A DNA stretch of 64,000 nt, from positions 4,091,253 to 4,155,252 of the forward strand of contig CAJINV010000003.1 of NCBI GenBank assembly GCA_905178155.1, in the 5' to 3' direction. Under the pieces are notes generated by a model, which saw nothing but the letters and a program-made list of their open reading frames with translations, was not told the DNA's origin and did not search any database. Position numbers and translations under genes: made by a program. Positions 53,302 to 64,000 of the stretch are shown here, in pieces (within the stretch, counting starts at the first letter, position 1; each line of letters opens with the position of its first letter). This DNA is from Amoebophrya sp. A120. Its lineage: Eukaryota; Sar; Dinophyceae; Syndiniales; Amoebophryaceae.

Positions 53302-55461
53302 CTAGCGCTTCAAAGTCGAGATGAGGTCGTTCTCCTTGTGCAGGTTTCCGTCGGGATCCGTCCAAAACAAAGCCGGAACGGATTTGGGCCCCACTGCGGT
53401 AACCAGTTTTTCAATCTCTGCTTCTTTCGCAGCGAAAGATTTCCCCGCATCCACGACACTGCTTCCGGGGTAGTACAGCGACAAACTCGAGCCCATTTGG
53501 GCCTTCTGGTCTTCGTTCGTGTGCTTCACGTGGTAAGCTCTTGAAAACGAGAATCGCTGAGAGGTTGCTCCTTCTGAGGAAGGAGAAGAGGTGGACGTCG
53601 CGCGGGCATCATCGCCGGTCCTGGCCGCGTGACGAGAAATTGCGTCGCTTTGCTTTTCATCCGCGCCGTCCCGCACGACAACGTACAACACTTTCAGACC
53701 CGCGCTCTGCATGGGCGGCATCCCTCGAATCACGATGTCGCCGAGTTGCGGGGCAAAAGCCGAGCACTCAGAGCACTGGGCATCGGATCCGACAAGGTAG
53801 ACGAGATCCGGGACCATGTTTCTCTCCAGATCTTCTCCCAAAACGCTGGTTAACGAAAAAACGGAATTCTTGGTCACCATGTCCACCTCCGCAGTAGATG
53901 CGCCGTGAATCTCTTTCTCGCCTCCAGACGTGATGGCTGCTTCAGCTCCTGTATCTGGCTGCGGCGTTGGGTCTGCAACATTGGATGCTGTGGTCGCTGT
54001 CGCGGCGTGGTCAACATCGATTGTAATTTCACTGGATTCCGAATTTGATGGATCAGTAGATGAAGATGAAGAGATGCTGTCGTGCAGTTCCAGTTCATGC
54101 TGCTGTTCTCCGGAAGTAGCACTGTGCGATGAAGCTTTAGCTTCACGATCTTCCGCGCATGATGAAGTGTCTCGCTCTTCCTCGCTTTGCAACTCTTCTC
54201 TGCTCCCTTCCCCTGCATCTTCCATGTTCATGAGTCGTCCACCCTCGCTGCTTGTTACTTCCTCAGCGCGACGAGTGGCAGCGAGTTTGCAAGCTGCTCC
54301 TGCTCCCGGCGATGAAGAAACTCCTGTGAAGGTTGCGCTGGAAGTAGACGAAAACGTATCCTCTCCGATCGCGCTTGAGCTTCCGCGGGAAACAGGCCCG
54401 ATGACGAAGGTATCCCCCCCGCTGCCCGATTGGGATGACGTGGATGTCCGCAGCGCACCATCCACTTTGATGAATTTCTGCAAGTCGGGTAACAAGGACG
54501 CGTATTGGTCATCTTGTTTTTTCAAATTTTTCGCCACGCTTTCATCTTCTCTTACGGAGTCGGATTGGTGGAGCTTCGGTTCGTAGTTGTTGTTTTTCTC
54601 ATCTTTCCCCGTCAATTTCTTTGGTGTGATCCGTGTGTCGCCTGCACTTCCGGAAGCAACTGAGCCGGTGCCTGGGTTCTTCTTGACCACGGGTTTGTCA
54701 ACGTGCTGCTGGCCTTCTTCTTCAGACAGTTCAGCAGGACGCGTATGGGCAGCGCCAGGCGGGTTCAGCTCTTTCACTTTCTCTTCGACGTTCAATTCAT
54801 TTGCATTTCGTGCATCGATGCCGCTGGAAAGTTGCTTCTTTGGTGGGTCTTCAACGTCATCTCGAGGGGTTGAATTCTGCGTCGACCCGCGTCTTTTGCC
54901 GTGGCCGCTGCTCGTACTTCTGCTTGATGGCTTTGTAGTTGTCCCGTTTTTCTCCCTTTTGTTCTTCGCTTTCTTTGCTTCATCTGGTTCTGCTTCACCT
55001 TCCTGCTGTGTATAATCTTGATCTTGTTTCACGATGTGGATAGGCGTATCGTCTTCTTGTTGCGCTTTCGGTTGCTTTCTTTGAGAAGAGCTCGCAACTT
55101 TTGCAGAAGCTGGAGTTGCAGCTGCCTCACCTTTACTTTTCTTTTTGACGGAAACGGAGTCAAAGGTTTCTTGTTTCGAAGCCTTGATGGAGGTGCTCGT
55201 CGGTTTACTTCTTGCCTTCGTCGCCTTCGTAGTCGCTCCCCCGACTACTGCGCCGGCCTTCACCGCAGTGGGACTGGGGGGAGCAGCGACTACTTCATAG
55301 TACGTGGTCTGGTAGTAGGTCGAGGCGCCGATGAGGATGCCGGCTGTGACGATTCCCATCACTGCGGTTCGGGATCGCCCAAACTTCAGCAAAGCATCAA
55401 GCAGAGCCTCAGGGAGAAACGCCGTAAATTTCGTCATGTATTTTGGTACGACCACAGCCAC
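53302..55461 (-). CDS. Membrane-anchored protein with C-terminal thioredoxin-like domain
   Basis: A 719-residue intronless frame. One membrane helix lies near residues 34-52 (VMGIVTAGILIGASTYY). About 480 residues of Lys/Glu/Ser-rich disordered sequence follow, including basic runs (KKAKNKREKNGTTTKPSSRS) and acidic runs. The C-terminal 190 residues look like a thioredoxin fold: a strand VPDLVYLVGSDAQCSECSAF with a CSEC motif in the place of the redox CxxC, a second strand GLKVLYVVVRDG, and the late VPALFWTDPDG block with a Pro that could be the cis-proline. It probably faces an organelle lumen or the cytosol from a single anchor; the disulfide role is inferred. Start at the first ATG. Confidence 0.65.
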   Translation of the reverse strand: MAVVVPKYMTKFTAFLPEALLDALLKFGRSRTAVMGIVTAGILIGASTYYQTTYYEVVAAPPSPTAVKAGAVVGGATTKATKARSKPTSTSIKASKQETFDSVSVKKKSKGEAAATPASAKVASSSQRKQPKAQQEDDTPIHIVKQDQDYTQQEGEAEPDEAKKAKNKREKNGTTTKPSSRSTSSGHGKRRGSTQNSTPRDDVEDPPKKQLSSGIDARNANELNVEEKVKELNPPGAAHTRPAELSEEEGQQHVDKPVVKKNPGTGSVASGSAGDTRITPKKLTGKDEKNNNYEPKLHQSDSVREDESVAKNLKKQDDQYASLLPDLQKFIKVDGALRTSTSSQSGSGGDTFVIGPVSRGSSSAIGEDTFSSTSSATFTGVSSSPGAGAACKLAATRRAEEVTSSEGGRLMNMEDAGEGSREELQSEEERDTSSCAEDREAKASSHSATSGEQQHELELHDSISSSSSTDPSNSESSEITIDVDHAATATTASNVADPTPQPDTGAEAAITSGGEKEIHGASTAEVDMVTKNSVFSLTSVLGEDLERNMVPDLVYLVGSDAQCSECSAFAPQLGDIVIRGMPPMQSAGLKVLYVVVRDGADEKQSDAISRHAARTGDDARATSTSSPSSEGATSQRFSFSRAYHVKHTNEDQKAQMGSSLSLYYPGSSVVDAGKSFAAKEAEIEKLVTAVGPKSVPALFWTDPDGNLHKENDLISTLKR

Positions 55462-56125
55462 AACAACTACCCTTTTACCATAAGCAGAGTGCTCTGCCGT
55501 TACACTTAGTAGAATGTGGAGACTTTTTCCCCAGCGACCACCACTCTAGAGAGACCTGCTGGACCTCGGGTGGTCATGGTCAACACGGAGCGGACTTGAA
55601 TTCTCTCTCTGCTTCTCAGATATTTCAGAGCTTGATCGTGATCCACCTATTGCTCCAGATCTCGGCAATGCATGTGCAACGCACCAGATAGTCCTCAAGA
55701 CCGGGACGAAGAGGACACTCTCCTTTTGACACTCACACACACACGCTCAGAGTTCCAGGTGAGTTCAAAATCAAATGCAGAAATAATATATGTTCTGGCC
55801 CAACTAGGTCTATGTCTATCACTAGCAATAGCACGCAAGGCCTCGTCGAACGTAAACACGCTGGAGCTCGCTGGACATTCGGGATATGGCATTTGTTTGC
55901 TGCAACATCTTGCCCTTTCATTCCTATTTTTCCCCGCTATCGCAGTCGTAAACAAAATATATCAGTAATGTGGTGGACGAGGCAGCAATCTGGTGGACGA
56001 GGGTGTATTTGCTTCAACGGCTATGCAATCGCACTTAGACTAAGACTTACGTCGGGCACTTTCATCAAAAATGCATTTGTAAACTTGATGCAAAGACGTC
56101 ACCTGCACTTAGCAAACTTGCGCAT
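55462..56125. other. Intergenic, no supported gene
   Basis: Spacer of about 660 bp between the DUF4116 gene stop and the thioredoxin-like gene. Frames at 55672-55968 (plus) and 55695-55955 (minus) are shadows without motif. Nothing else recognised. Confidence 0.5.
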
Positions 56126-59100
56126 CTACAAAACCATCGCACTGTCGTCGTGTGTCGAAGAAGAAACTGTCGCCGCGAGATCAGCGAAGTCCTCCGCAGT
56201 GAAATTCACCCGGCGCGCCTTGTCGCCCATGTCGTCGGCAAGGCCGTAAAGCTCAAGCATAGCCTGGTGGTGCTTGTCTATGCCAACCTTTGCGCGTGCG
56301 AGAGCGGCCTGAACTTCTGCATCAGACGCCAATAGCCTTGGGGGGACCGCATGCAGCAGCTTGAGGCTAGTGTTGTTCTTGGATCGCAATGCCGCAAGCA
56401 CAAGTGCTCTCCCATTGCTGCCTCCAAGCAACGAAGGGGCGACGTGTCGCAATGCGGCGCCGTTGCTACGCACCGCCAACATCGCGGAGGCGGCATCGGA
56501 TCGCAAGGGGGTATATTTTAGTGCCTCCCCATCTTCCCGCAAAATTTTGCGCATCGCGTCCTTGTCGTTGATCAAAGGGTCTGAAAAGCCGCACGCATTC
56601 AACAGCTCTACGTTGCCCCCCTCACCGATGAACATGCTTGCGAAAAAGTCGGGGTCTCTCTCCATAAACCCCACCGAAAACCAAAAGAAGTCCGGATGTC
56701 CTGCGCACGCCACACGGAACAGGTCCGGATCTGAGAGCAATTCTTCGCCCCGAAGGAAACGCCACGCCTTTGCGTTCTGCTTTACAGCCGCGTGAGCGAC
56801 GGGAAGACTCGAGGACCGCACTTCCATACTGCAATATTCAAGCGCTAAGCCGTTGCTCTGCACTGCCGCGAGACAAATTTGCTCGTCCTTCGCGAGCTCA
56901 CAGGACAAGTACCGCAGCGCCAGGCCGTTCTGCTTCACCGCTAGCAGCCCTATCTCCAGAGAATTCCGTAGCTCCCACGAGGCTTCGGAAATGGCATCGC
57001 CATTTCGCATCACCGCTTCCCGTATCACGTTCTCGTCTCGGCAATTGGCTCGCGAAGTGGCGGCCAGAAGGCTCGGGATCATTCCTCGGGGATGATGTGG
57101 ACGAACGTCGCTTGGCGGGGGCTCAACTGCACTTGTGTTTGCAGCCACATCTTTCTCCTTGTCGGAACAGACACTCTGTTTCTCAGCATCGTCCTCGTTC
57201 TCAACGATGCGCACGCGCTTGATAGTTTCAAGAACGAAGTCCTTGTCGGCCAACACCCGCGAGCTAGCAAGTGCAACTGCTGAATCACTGTTAAGTTCTG
57301 CAATGGCGCGAATGAAGTGAATATCATCTCGAAGGACCCATGGCACCCGGCTGCGCTCCCGGAGACCCGAGCGTTTCTTTCCCAGGCTGTCGCCACAGCG
57401 TAAGAGTTGACGCACAGCCGCAAGGTAGAAGTCTTTGCTTTTCTGCGATGACAGCGGCAACCTCCAGAAGGAGTAGAATCTGCAATCGCGCCCCGTAGTA
57501 GAGGCAGCGACAATGCTCAAAGCTGTTGCACGCTGTTCCGGCAAGAGGCAATCGAGAAATTTGCGTGGAAGCTGGGATAGCCCTGTATTGGGCAGCAAAT
57601 TGCTCTCCACTGCTGCGAGAAAGGCTGGGTCCGCCCGCTGGCTGGGACCCAGATTTCTCCACATATCAAGAACTGCACCGCTCCCACCTGCTCGAGCGCA
57701 TTCCTGCAGGAATTTCAGCGCAAGAGCAGCGTTGCTACGAAAGTTTTTTGGAAATTTCCTCCACAGCAGCTGCACGGGGACTGTTTTTGCCATGAGGGAC
57801 AGAAATTCAGGATCGGCGCGCAAGTCGTCGCGATTCATCAGCTCCGACAAGTTGGTCAACAACCAACATTCTTCGTCGACAAATCCCCCAGGCGCAGTTG
57901 CGCAGCTGGCCCGCGCCGCTGCCATTATAGTTGGTTTTTGTTGCGCATGCGCTTCGCTGACATACCACAGGGCCTCAAATCCATACTCTTCAACGGCCAA
58001 ACGCACAACGCAGTCGCGGTTTCGGACTTCTTCGGAGGCAAAGAAAAAAGCGCCGAACCAGCCGGCACGAAGAAGATCACAGACGAACTCTTCATCGTCG
58101 CGCAGGGATACTGGAAGTGCATAGGGACACCTCCCCCAGTCGCTAATCCTATCAGCGATGCTAGCTAGCCGTGTTGCCGGGGACCGGGGCCGTTTCCAGG
58201 GATGGTGTATGCCTCTGTCATTTACCACCAATAAGTGGCCTGCGTCCTTACACAATCCTGCTAGTTGTTCTTCCTCGTAGTGCGACAGGCGCCCGGGGGT
58301 GACACAAAATTGGGTCAGACTAGGACTAGCCAAACCCGAAAGACCTTCACGTGCTAGGACTTCGATCCGGTATAGTCTTGGATTGCCTTGGCGAAGATCG
58401 TACTGGTTTCTTGGCAGCACTACCTTAGCGGATGATCCAGTCTGCCCACCACCCGGATTGCCAGTCTCGGAAGCAGGGGCAAGTTGGCCGCGTGCGGCGT
58501 CTATCGCTCGCTGCCGCATCGCGATGATTTTTGGGTCCGCATTCGGCGGCATTGAGCTCACCAATAACGGTGCAGAAGGGGAATATACACCCAAAACCTC
58601 GAATGGATTTGTGCTGGGTGTTGCTCCTCGACTGGAACTGCCTAGGCGGGTAAACGTCCACAAATAACCGTCCAAGCAAATACCGTCGACGCCTCGGGAA
58701 CTTGCGCCGGCTGCTACCAATCCAAAGCATTCGCGGGCAAGGACTTTCTTGCGGTGAATAGCCATGACAGTAACCAAACCTTGCCGTGATGCGTAACGCC
58801 ACCCAGCTAAACGCGCAGCCATCATCGGGCAGCGCATGTACACTTTCGACAAGTAAGCCGCTCGATTTTGTTCGAGATACAGCCGCTCGATTTTGTTCGC
58901 AACCGCTTCGGTAAGTGCCCCCTCAGCCTCCTCGACGCCACTGCTGCGGCTGCTGTGCGAACCTGCGCACATCACTGCTTCGGATGCTAAAGCCAAAAGC
59001 TGCAGTTCTGTGTCCTCCCGCAATTCCGGAGAGGCGAAGCGAAAATTTGTGCCGTTTGCTCTGATGAGTTCGCGCATTAGTTCTCGGTCGCTTCGATAAC

Positions 59101-60872
59101 GGGCACATGCCACACATGAAAAGAAGCTCTCCACCAGGTGCACATCGCGACACATGGGCGCGAGTAGGTGATCCATCACGAAGTCGCGTGATTCCATGAG
59201 TGGCGAGGCAACTCTGTCCACAAACGCCGAGTTGCTTAAATATGATGCCACAACATCCTCGTCTGCACGAAGAGCGGGGTCAAAATAATCCAGAAAGGTG
59301 CCCGGGGCACGATCTCTCGGCATAAGGTGCTCGCTGTGGCGCATTACGTCTCGCGCAAAGAATTTATCAGAACGCAACCCTTCGGAAAGCCGATCGAGGA
59401 CATCACCCCCCTCGTGCGGCCTGCTCTGGTGTCCACTATCCAGAGCCTCGAGAACGATGCTGGGCTTGTGTTGCAGCCGTTGACTCGCGTTCAAAAACGC
59501 GGCTTCATGCATCCTTACAGCGAGCGTCACCAGATCGTCATCATCGTTCTGCTCCTCGGACAGCACCGTGTATAGCTGTTTTAATTTTGGGAAAATGCTG
59601 GCCCTCATGTTTTGCTGGCTTTGAAACAAACAGCAGCGGCTGTCGCGAGTCTGCAGGCACTCACGAGGCCAAGAAATGGCTGCAAAAGTTGTACTAGCGA
59701 ACAAGCAGCAAAGACAAGGGAGTGTGCGACTTGCTTATAGCAAACAGCAATGCTCTTACCTCTGATCCATTCTCTTTGCTTGCATGGGTGAACAAATGCG
59801 CTAGAAAGCCTTTGTTCCTTCTGAGCGCCTCGCTGCATTTTTGGTAGATCCGCTCGGGAACGTCGCCCGCGGGTTCGCCGGTGCGAACCATAAGCTCCTG
59901 GCAGACACGATCCACCAAAGCAGTTGTCGTCGGCCGATCGTGTCCCGCGATGTCGGGAAACTTCTCGAAAAATGCATCCACGTCAGGAGTCCAATCGTCG
60001 TCGACTTCTTGCACGTGGTCCCCTATCACCAACGCTTTCGCTTCTGCCAAAGCCTCCTGTTTCTCTTGGTGCATGATTGCATAAACAAAAGGCGCTTCAC
60101 TTTGATGATCGAACTCACTTTCTTGTTTTGCATTTTCTTTTTCATTGAAGGAGCTGCACTCGGAGACATTTGAGCTGGCCCTTGAGACACCAGGACCAGC
60201 GCGGCCGAGAGGGAGAGCGATACTGTTAGTGTTACTGCGGATGCTGCTGGAATTATTTGTCGAGTTCTGTTTTCTTCTTTTCGCATCAGGGTAATGGAAG
60301 TCCGTTTCTGTGGTGGAGGGGCAGCTGCTAGTATTAGCCTGTCTGGCGCGAGAATCTTCTGGTTGGGGCTCCTGGTGCGAGTGGTCTATGACCACCTCTG
60401 GTGCGGCGTAAGGCACTCGCAGCCCGGCCTCGGCCTCAGCATTTACCTGGCCGCGGCAGCCCGAAGATGCTCCGCCAGCATTTTTGTTGACGTCCGCGTC
60501 CCTAGTTTCGGAAAGTGCGCCACGCACTGGGGATCGAGATCGTCCCGGGCCCGCCCTTTTTACGAACTCGATCCCATCCTCTTCTGTTCCAGAAGACGAA
60601 GCTTGTGGCAGGCCAAACTCCCCGGCGTCGTCCGTTAAAAGCTCGCCTGTGCATCCGTTGACGAGTCCGATGTGCTCGGGCGGCACATTTTTCGCTCTTG
60701 CTGCGCGCGCCCGTATCTCCGACACTAATAGCGGCTGGGCGTCATCCTCTGGTAGTACGACGTAACATATCACTGCGTCGGACAAATCCTTCACGGGAAG
60801 CTTTTTTGAAGGGACATCACCGACATCGTCTGCCCGGTTCGAGTTTGCGTCGGGAGTTTCAACAGACGCCAT
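56126..60872 (-). CDS. DUF4116-repeat protein with ubiquitin-like N-terminus
   Basis: Exons 60872-59760 and 59614-56126 join through a 145-bp GT-AG intron (phase 0) to 1533 residues. Residues about 32-85 resemble a ubiquitin-like fold (AVICYVVLPED, SEIRARAARAKNVPPEHIGL, GELLTDD), which often heads proteins of this class in dinoflagellates. A Ser/Asn-rich linker and a helical region follow. From about residue 950 on come short repeats of the DUF4116 type: IREAVMRNGDAISEASWELR, IGLLAVKQNGLALRYLSCEL, ICLAAVQSNGLALEYCSMEV, AMLAVRSNGAALRHVAPSLL. Each pairs an Ala-rich helix with a NGxAL turn. The middle section (VLEALDSGHQSRPH, LLCDLLRAGWF-type lines) is also repeat-like. Function unknown. It is the tandem paralog of the gene at 61465-64000, with high similarity over the C-terminal two thirds. 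Confidence 0.85.
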
Positions 60873-61464
60873 TTTTGTAAGTTGTATTGGCTAGACAAAA
60901 AGTCACAGTGCAATCGTGAGAAGTAGATGAAGATGAAGTAAAGCTAAAGTGAATTCATAATTAGGTTTGGTATATTAATTTAAAACTTGTAATCTAGTCT
61001 TTCTGGTTGTATGCTGAGGAAATAGAGAGGCTGAGACAGTTGAGATTAAGATTTTGAATTTGAACTTCTGGCTAGCATGACTGTTTTGCTGTGATCCTCT
61101 TGTCGTCAACAATCTGAGAAACGGAAAACTATAGGAAAAAATGTACAAACGAAACACCGATAAGCACGATCCACAACCACAAGCTCGTTTCGAGTTCCAC
61201 CTAGCAACAGAAGAACAAGAACGTGAACTTTCGACGTCATTCTACACCTGTGCCAGGTTTCAGTCGCATACGCACGCGCATGGAGCGGGTGATGCCTCCG
61301 TCTTGCGAAGTCATGTGCTTTGTCTCATGACCGTGAGGCGAGTGCGCTCGCTGTCACTTTTTATTTGATCTCGATGCACTTTTCGATCCGAGGATTCAGA
61401 TTCGGAACGCAGCAAAATCGCGACCCTCGCTCTACTAGGTAGCTCGCCGGTGCGCTTCTTGCTT
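60873..61464. other. Spacer between tandem DUF4116 genes
   Basis: About 590 bp, AT-rich in the half nearer 60900-61140. The plus-strand frame at 61141-61368 has no motif. No repeat shared with the other flank was seen. Confidence 0.5.
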
Positions 61465-64000
61465 CTATTCAGCCATCACCATCTCCTCGTCCGTTGAAGA
61501 GGAAACTGCCGTGGCGAGATGAGCAAAGTCATCGGCAGTGAAGTCTAGTTTCCTTGGCTTGCTGTCCCAGATATCCCCGAACCCGCTCGCCTCGCGCCGA
61601 GCCTGCTGCGCCTTTTCCATCGCTTTTTTTACGCACGAAGCGGCTTCCTGGACTTCCGGGTCAGATGCTAATAACCGTGGCGGGACCGCTTCCAAAACCT
61701 CTGCGCAGCAACTACTTTTCTCGGATCGTAGTGCCGCAAGCACGATGGCTTTTCCATTGTCCCCAGCAAGCAACGAAGGGGCGACATATCGCAAAGCAAC
61801 GCCCGTATTGCGCACAGCCAACATGGCTAATGCGGCGTCAGACCTCAACGGAGTGAATGCCAGCGCCATCCCGTTTTTACGCACAATTTTGCGCATTGCC
61901 TCCCTGTCGTAAATCAGCGGATCCGTAGTGAGGTTACAAAAAGCCAAAAGCAATACATTGCCCTTTTCACCCGTTAGCATGCTTGTGAAAAAGTCCGGGT
62001 CTCGCTCCATGAACCCTACAGAGAAACAAAAAAAGGGGGTGTGTCCCGAGCACGCCACACGGAACAGGTTCGAATCTGACAGCAACTTTTCGCCCCGAAC
62101 GAACCGCCACGCCGCTGCATTCTGGTCCACGGCCGCCCGAACAATCTCAGGACTCGAGCTCCTAATCTCCATGCTGCAGTACTGAAGTGCTAGCCCATTG
62201 TTCTGCACAGCAGCAAGACAAATTTTCTGGCTCTTGGCGAGCTCACAAGACAAGTACCGGAGCGCCAAGCCATTCTGTTTCACCGCCAGAAGTCCGATCT
62301 CGGGCGAGTTCCGGAGTGCCCAAGACGCTTCAGAAATGGCTTCACCGTCTCGCATCACCGCTTCGCGTATCAGCTGTTCGTCTCGGCAATTTTTCCGTGA
62401 AGTGCAAGCAAGCAAATTTATTATCACTCCCTGAGGATGGTTCGGCTGCACTTGGGGATACAACGACGACTCATCATGATTACTTGCAACAATCATGAGC
62501 CCTTCATCAACAACTCCACTTTCATTCGGGGGACGACTTTCCTCGATTTTCGTGGTAGTAGATACACGCTTGATTGTTTCGAGAACAAACTCCCTGTCGG
62601 CCAGCACTCGTGAGCTAGCGATTGCAACTGCTGCCTGACTGTCAATCTCCGCGAGGGCACGAATGAACATGAGGTTATCTCGGAGCACCCACGGCACGCG
62701 GCTTCCCTTTTTCAACCCAGTTCTCGTAGAGTACCGTAACAGTTGTCGCGCAACGGCAAGGTAGATGTCTCCGTCGCTCTGCGCAGACGAAGGCAATTTC
62801 CAGAATGAAAAGCAGCTGTCATCGCGTTGACCGATAACAGTACACGCGGAGAAAATGGCTACAGCGGTCGCCCGCTGCTCGGGCAAGAGGCAATCCAGAA
62901 ACTGGAACGGAAGCTGGCTTAACTGCGTGTTGGGAAATAAATTGCTCTCCACTGCTGCAAGAAAGGCTGGATCTGATTGCTGGGCCCGGCTTAGACGCAC
63001 CCACATATCGAGAACCTCGCGAAACTCGCCCGCTCTAGCGCACTCGCGGACAAACTTCAGCGCGAGGGTGTTGTCGTCTCTAAACTTCTTCGGCAACGCG
63101 TCCCACATCTCCGCAACTGGAATGATCCGCGCCATGATGGGGAAAAAATCTGGATCGGCGCGCAGATCGCTGCGATCTACTAAGTTGGAGAAATGCATTG
63201 ACAGCCAGCATCTAGGGCGCTGAAACTGGTGTCTTCTGCTGAGGGGGGAGTTGGTGGCAGAGGCCGTATGCGTATCCACCGCCCGTGCCGCTGCCATTAT
63301 GATTTCTTTTTTTTGTGCATACTCCTCGCTGACATACCAGAGAACATCGAATCCGAATTGCTCGACGGCTACTCGCACAACCGAGTCGCGGCGTCGCACT
63401 GCATCGGAGGCGAAAAGCAAGGCGTCGAACCATCCTGCGCCCAGAAGATCACAGACAAACTCTTCGTCGTCGCGGAGTGCTTTTGGAAGCGGATACGGAC
63501 AGGTCCAGGTGTTGATCGCCTCAGCGATGTTGCGAACTGCTACTGAACTGGGGCGCGCTGAGGTAGAATGGCGGCCGATGTTATTTAGCACCAGGAGATG
63601 GCCTGCCTCTTTGCACAAGTCTGCTAATGCGTACTCAGACACGACCCCAGAACTAAGAAACGGAACGAGACTGGTCAAACCCGAAAGACCTTGGCGCGCA
63701 AGAATTTCCACGACGAGATCTCGTGGATTGCCGTGGCTAGGAGTTGCAGTTGGTAGCACGGTCCCGCTCTTATCATTATTGTTGAGAGAGGCATCATCAA
63801 GTGCTTTTTGCCGCATCTGGAGGATTTTCGGATCTTCGTTCGGTGAGATGGACGCAGCGACTCGGCTAGGCGACGGAGCGTGCAGATTCAAATACTCGAA
63901 GGCGTTTGTGCTCGATTTCACCTGATAGCTGTCCAGGCGGGTAAACGTCCACAGGTAACCATCCAAATTCTTACCAGTTATGCCCCGGGCGACGGCGCTA
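61465..64000 (-). CDS. DUF4116-repeat protein, 5' end outside the window
   Basis: The frame is open from the right edge (64000) to the stop at 61465, giving 844 complete codons, and has no start in view. Near the edge the sequence SAVARGITGKNLDGYLWTFT aligns with GVDGICLDGYLWTFTRL of the downstream paralog, so the missing part should hold the N-terminal 650 or so residues. The DUF4116-type repeats are clear in the last 280 residues: LIREAVMRDGEAISEASWAL, LAVKQNGLALRYLSCELAKS, AVQNNGLALQYCSMEIRSSS and MLAVRNTGVALRYVAPSLLA. Both genes end alike (TADDFAHLATAVSSSTDEE here; DFADLAATVSSSTHDD in the paralog), showing a tandem duplication followed by moderate divergence, mostly in loops. Function unknown; no intron in the visible part. 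Confidence 0.88.
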   Translation of the reverse strand, partial: SAVARGITGKNLDGYLWTFTRLDSYQVKSSTNAFEYLNLHAPSPSRVAASISPNEDPKILQMRQKALDDASLNNNDKSGTVLPTATPSHGNPRDLVVEILARQGLSGLTSLVPFLSSGVVSEYALADLCKEAGHLLVLNNIGRHSTSARPSSVAVRNIAEAINTWTCPYPLPKALRDDEEFVCDLLGAGWFDALLFASDAVRRRDSVVRVAVEQFGFDVLWYVSEEYAQKKEIIMAAARAVDTHTASATNSPLSRRHQFQRPRCWLSMHFSNLVDRSDLRADPDFFPIMARIIPVAEMWDALPKKFRDDNTLALKFVRECARAGEFREVLDMWVRLSRAQQSDPAFLAAVESNLFPNTQLSQLPFQFLDCLLPEQRATAVAIFSACTVIGQRDDSCFSFWKLPSSAQSDGDIYLAVARQLLRYSTRTGLKKGSRVPWVLRDNLMFIRALAEIDSQAAVAIASSRVLADREFVLETIKRVSTTTKIEESRPPNESGVVDEGLMIVASNHDESSLYPQVQPNHPQGVIINLLACTSRKNCRDEQLIREAVMRDGEAISEASWALRNSPEIGLLAVKQNGLALRYLSCELAKSQKICLAAVQNNGLALQYCSMEIRSSSPEIVRAAVDQNAAAWRFVRGEKLLSDSNLFRVACSGHTPFFCFSVGFMERDPDFFTSMLTGEKGNVLLLAFCNLTTDPLIYDREAMRKIVRKNGMALAFTPLRSDAALAMLAVRNTGVALRYVAPSLLAGDNGKAIVLAALRSEKSSCCAEVLEAVPPRLLASDPEVQEAASCVKKAMEKAQQARREASGFGDIWDSKPRKLDFTADDFAHLATAVSSSTDEEMVMAE

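Overview
The window reads as nuclear DNA of a protist in the dinoflagellate lineage, most like a compact syndinian/Amoebophrya-type genome. The evidence is that every gene I can support lies on the minus strand, genes are interrupted by spliceosomal-type introns (49 to about 850 nt), and an 18-nt stretch at 24598-24615 (minus) is identical to the 3' part of the dinoflagellate spliced leader. Eight short intron-like inserts also carry terminal inverted repeats and 5-bp target duplications, a form of introner that I recall being reported from Amoebophrya. No bacterial operon signals, tRNA, rRNA or CRISPR were seen. The species is inferred, not shown.

Read in the direction of transcription (right to left), the layout is as follows. 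A DUF4116-type repeat protein is cut by the right edge (61465-64000), and its tandem paralog with a ubiquitin-like N-terminus follows (56126-60872). Next come a membrane-anchored thioredoxin-like protein (53302-55461), a RING/TRAF-type zinc-finger protein (51126-52562) and a triose-phosphate/nucleotide-sugar transporter (49340-50566). These are followed by two lineage-specific multi-exon proteins (46695-48125 and 43761-46512), a leucine-rich-repeat protein (41207-42633), the RNase P/MRP subunit POP5 (39807-40481) and a 1574-residue two-pass membrane protein (33162-38802). Then come a PhoD-like phosphatase with a membrane tail (26056-31658), a small membrane protein (25254-25805), Cu/Zn superoxide dismutase (23054-24071), a cytosolic carboxypeptidase (18556-21222), a secreted protein of unknown family (15031-17658) and VPS52 (11507-14294). 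Two tandem FAM151-family genes (7835-10972 and 1443-5409) with a small membrane protein between them (6601-6930) end the window. I rebuilt the exon chains by eye from reading frame, splice sites and phase; every joined CDS I quote has a length divisible by three unless stated.

The genes do not form one pathway. They are housekeeping and lineage-specific genes in a one-way array. The striking feature is the introners: eight copies of five families sit inside protein genes. Each begins TAT and ends ATA and is flanked by a perfect 5-bp duplication. In the seven cases that can be tested, removing the element plus one duplication copy restores an uninterrupted reading frame, although no GT-AG pair is available at the ends. 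Two families occur in both orientations, which suggests that any recognition signal lies in the symmetrical ends. Other unusual structures are a six-copy hairpin-repeat cluster in a FAM151 intron, a duplicated PhoD exon fragment with an introner in only one copy, a 1-kb inverted-repeat-bounded insert beside it, and spliced-leader relics upstream of the SOD gene.
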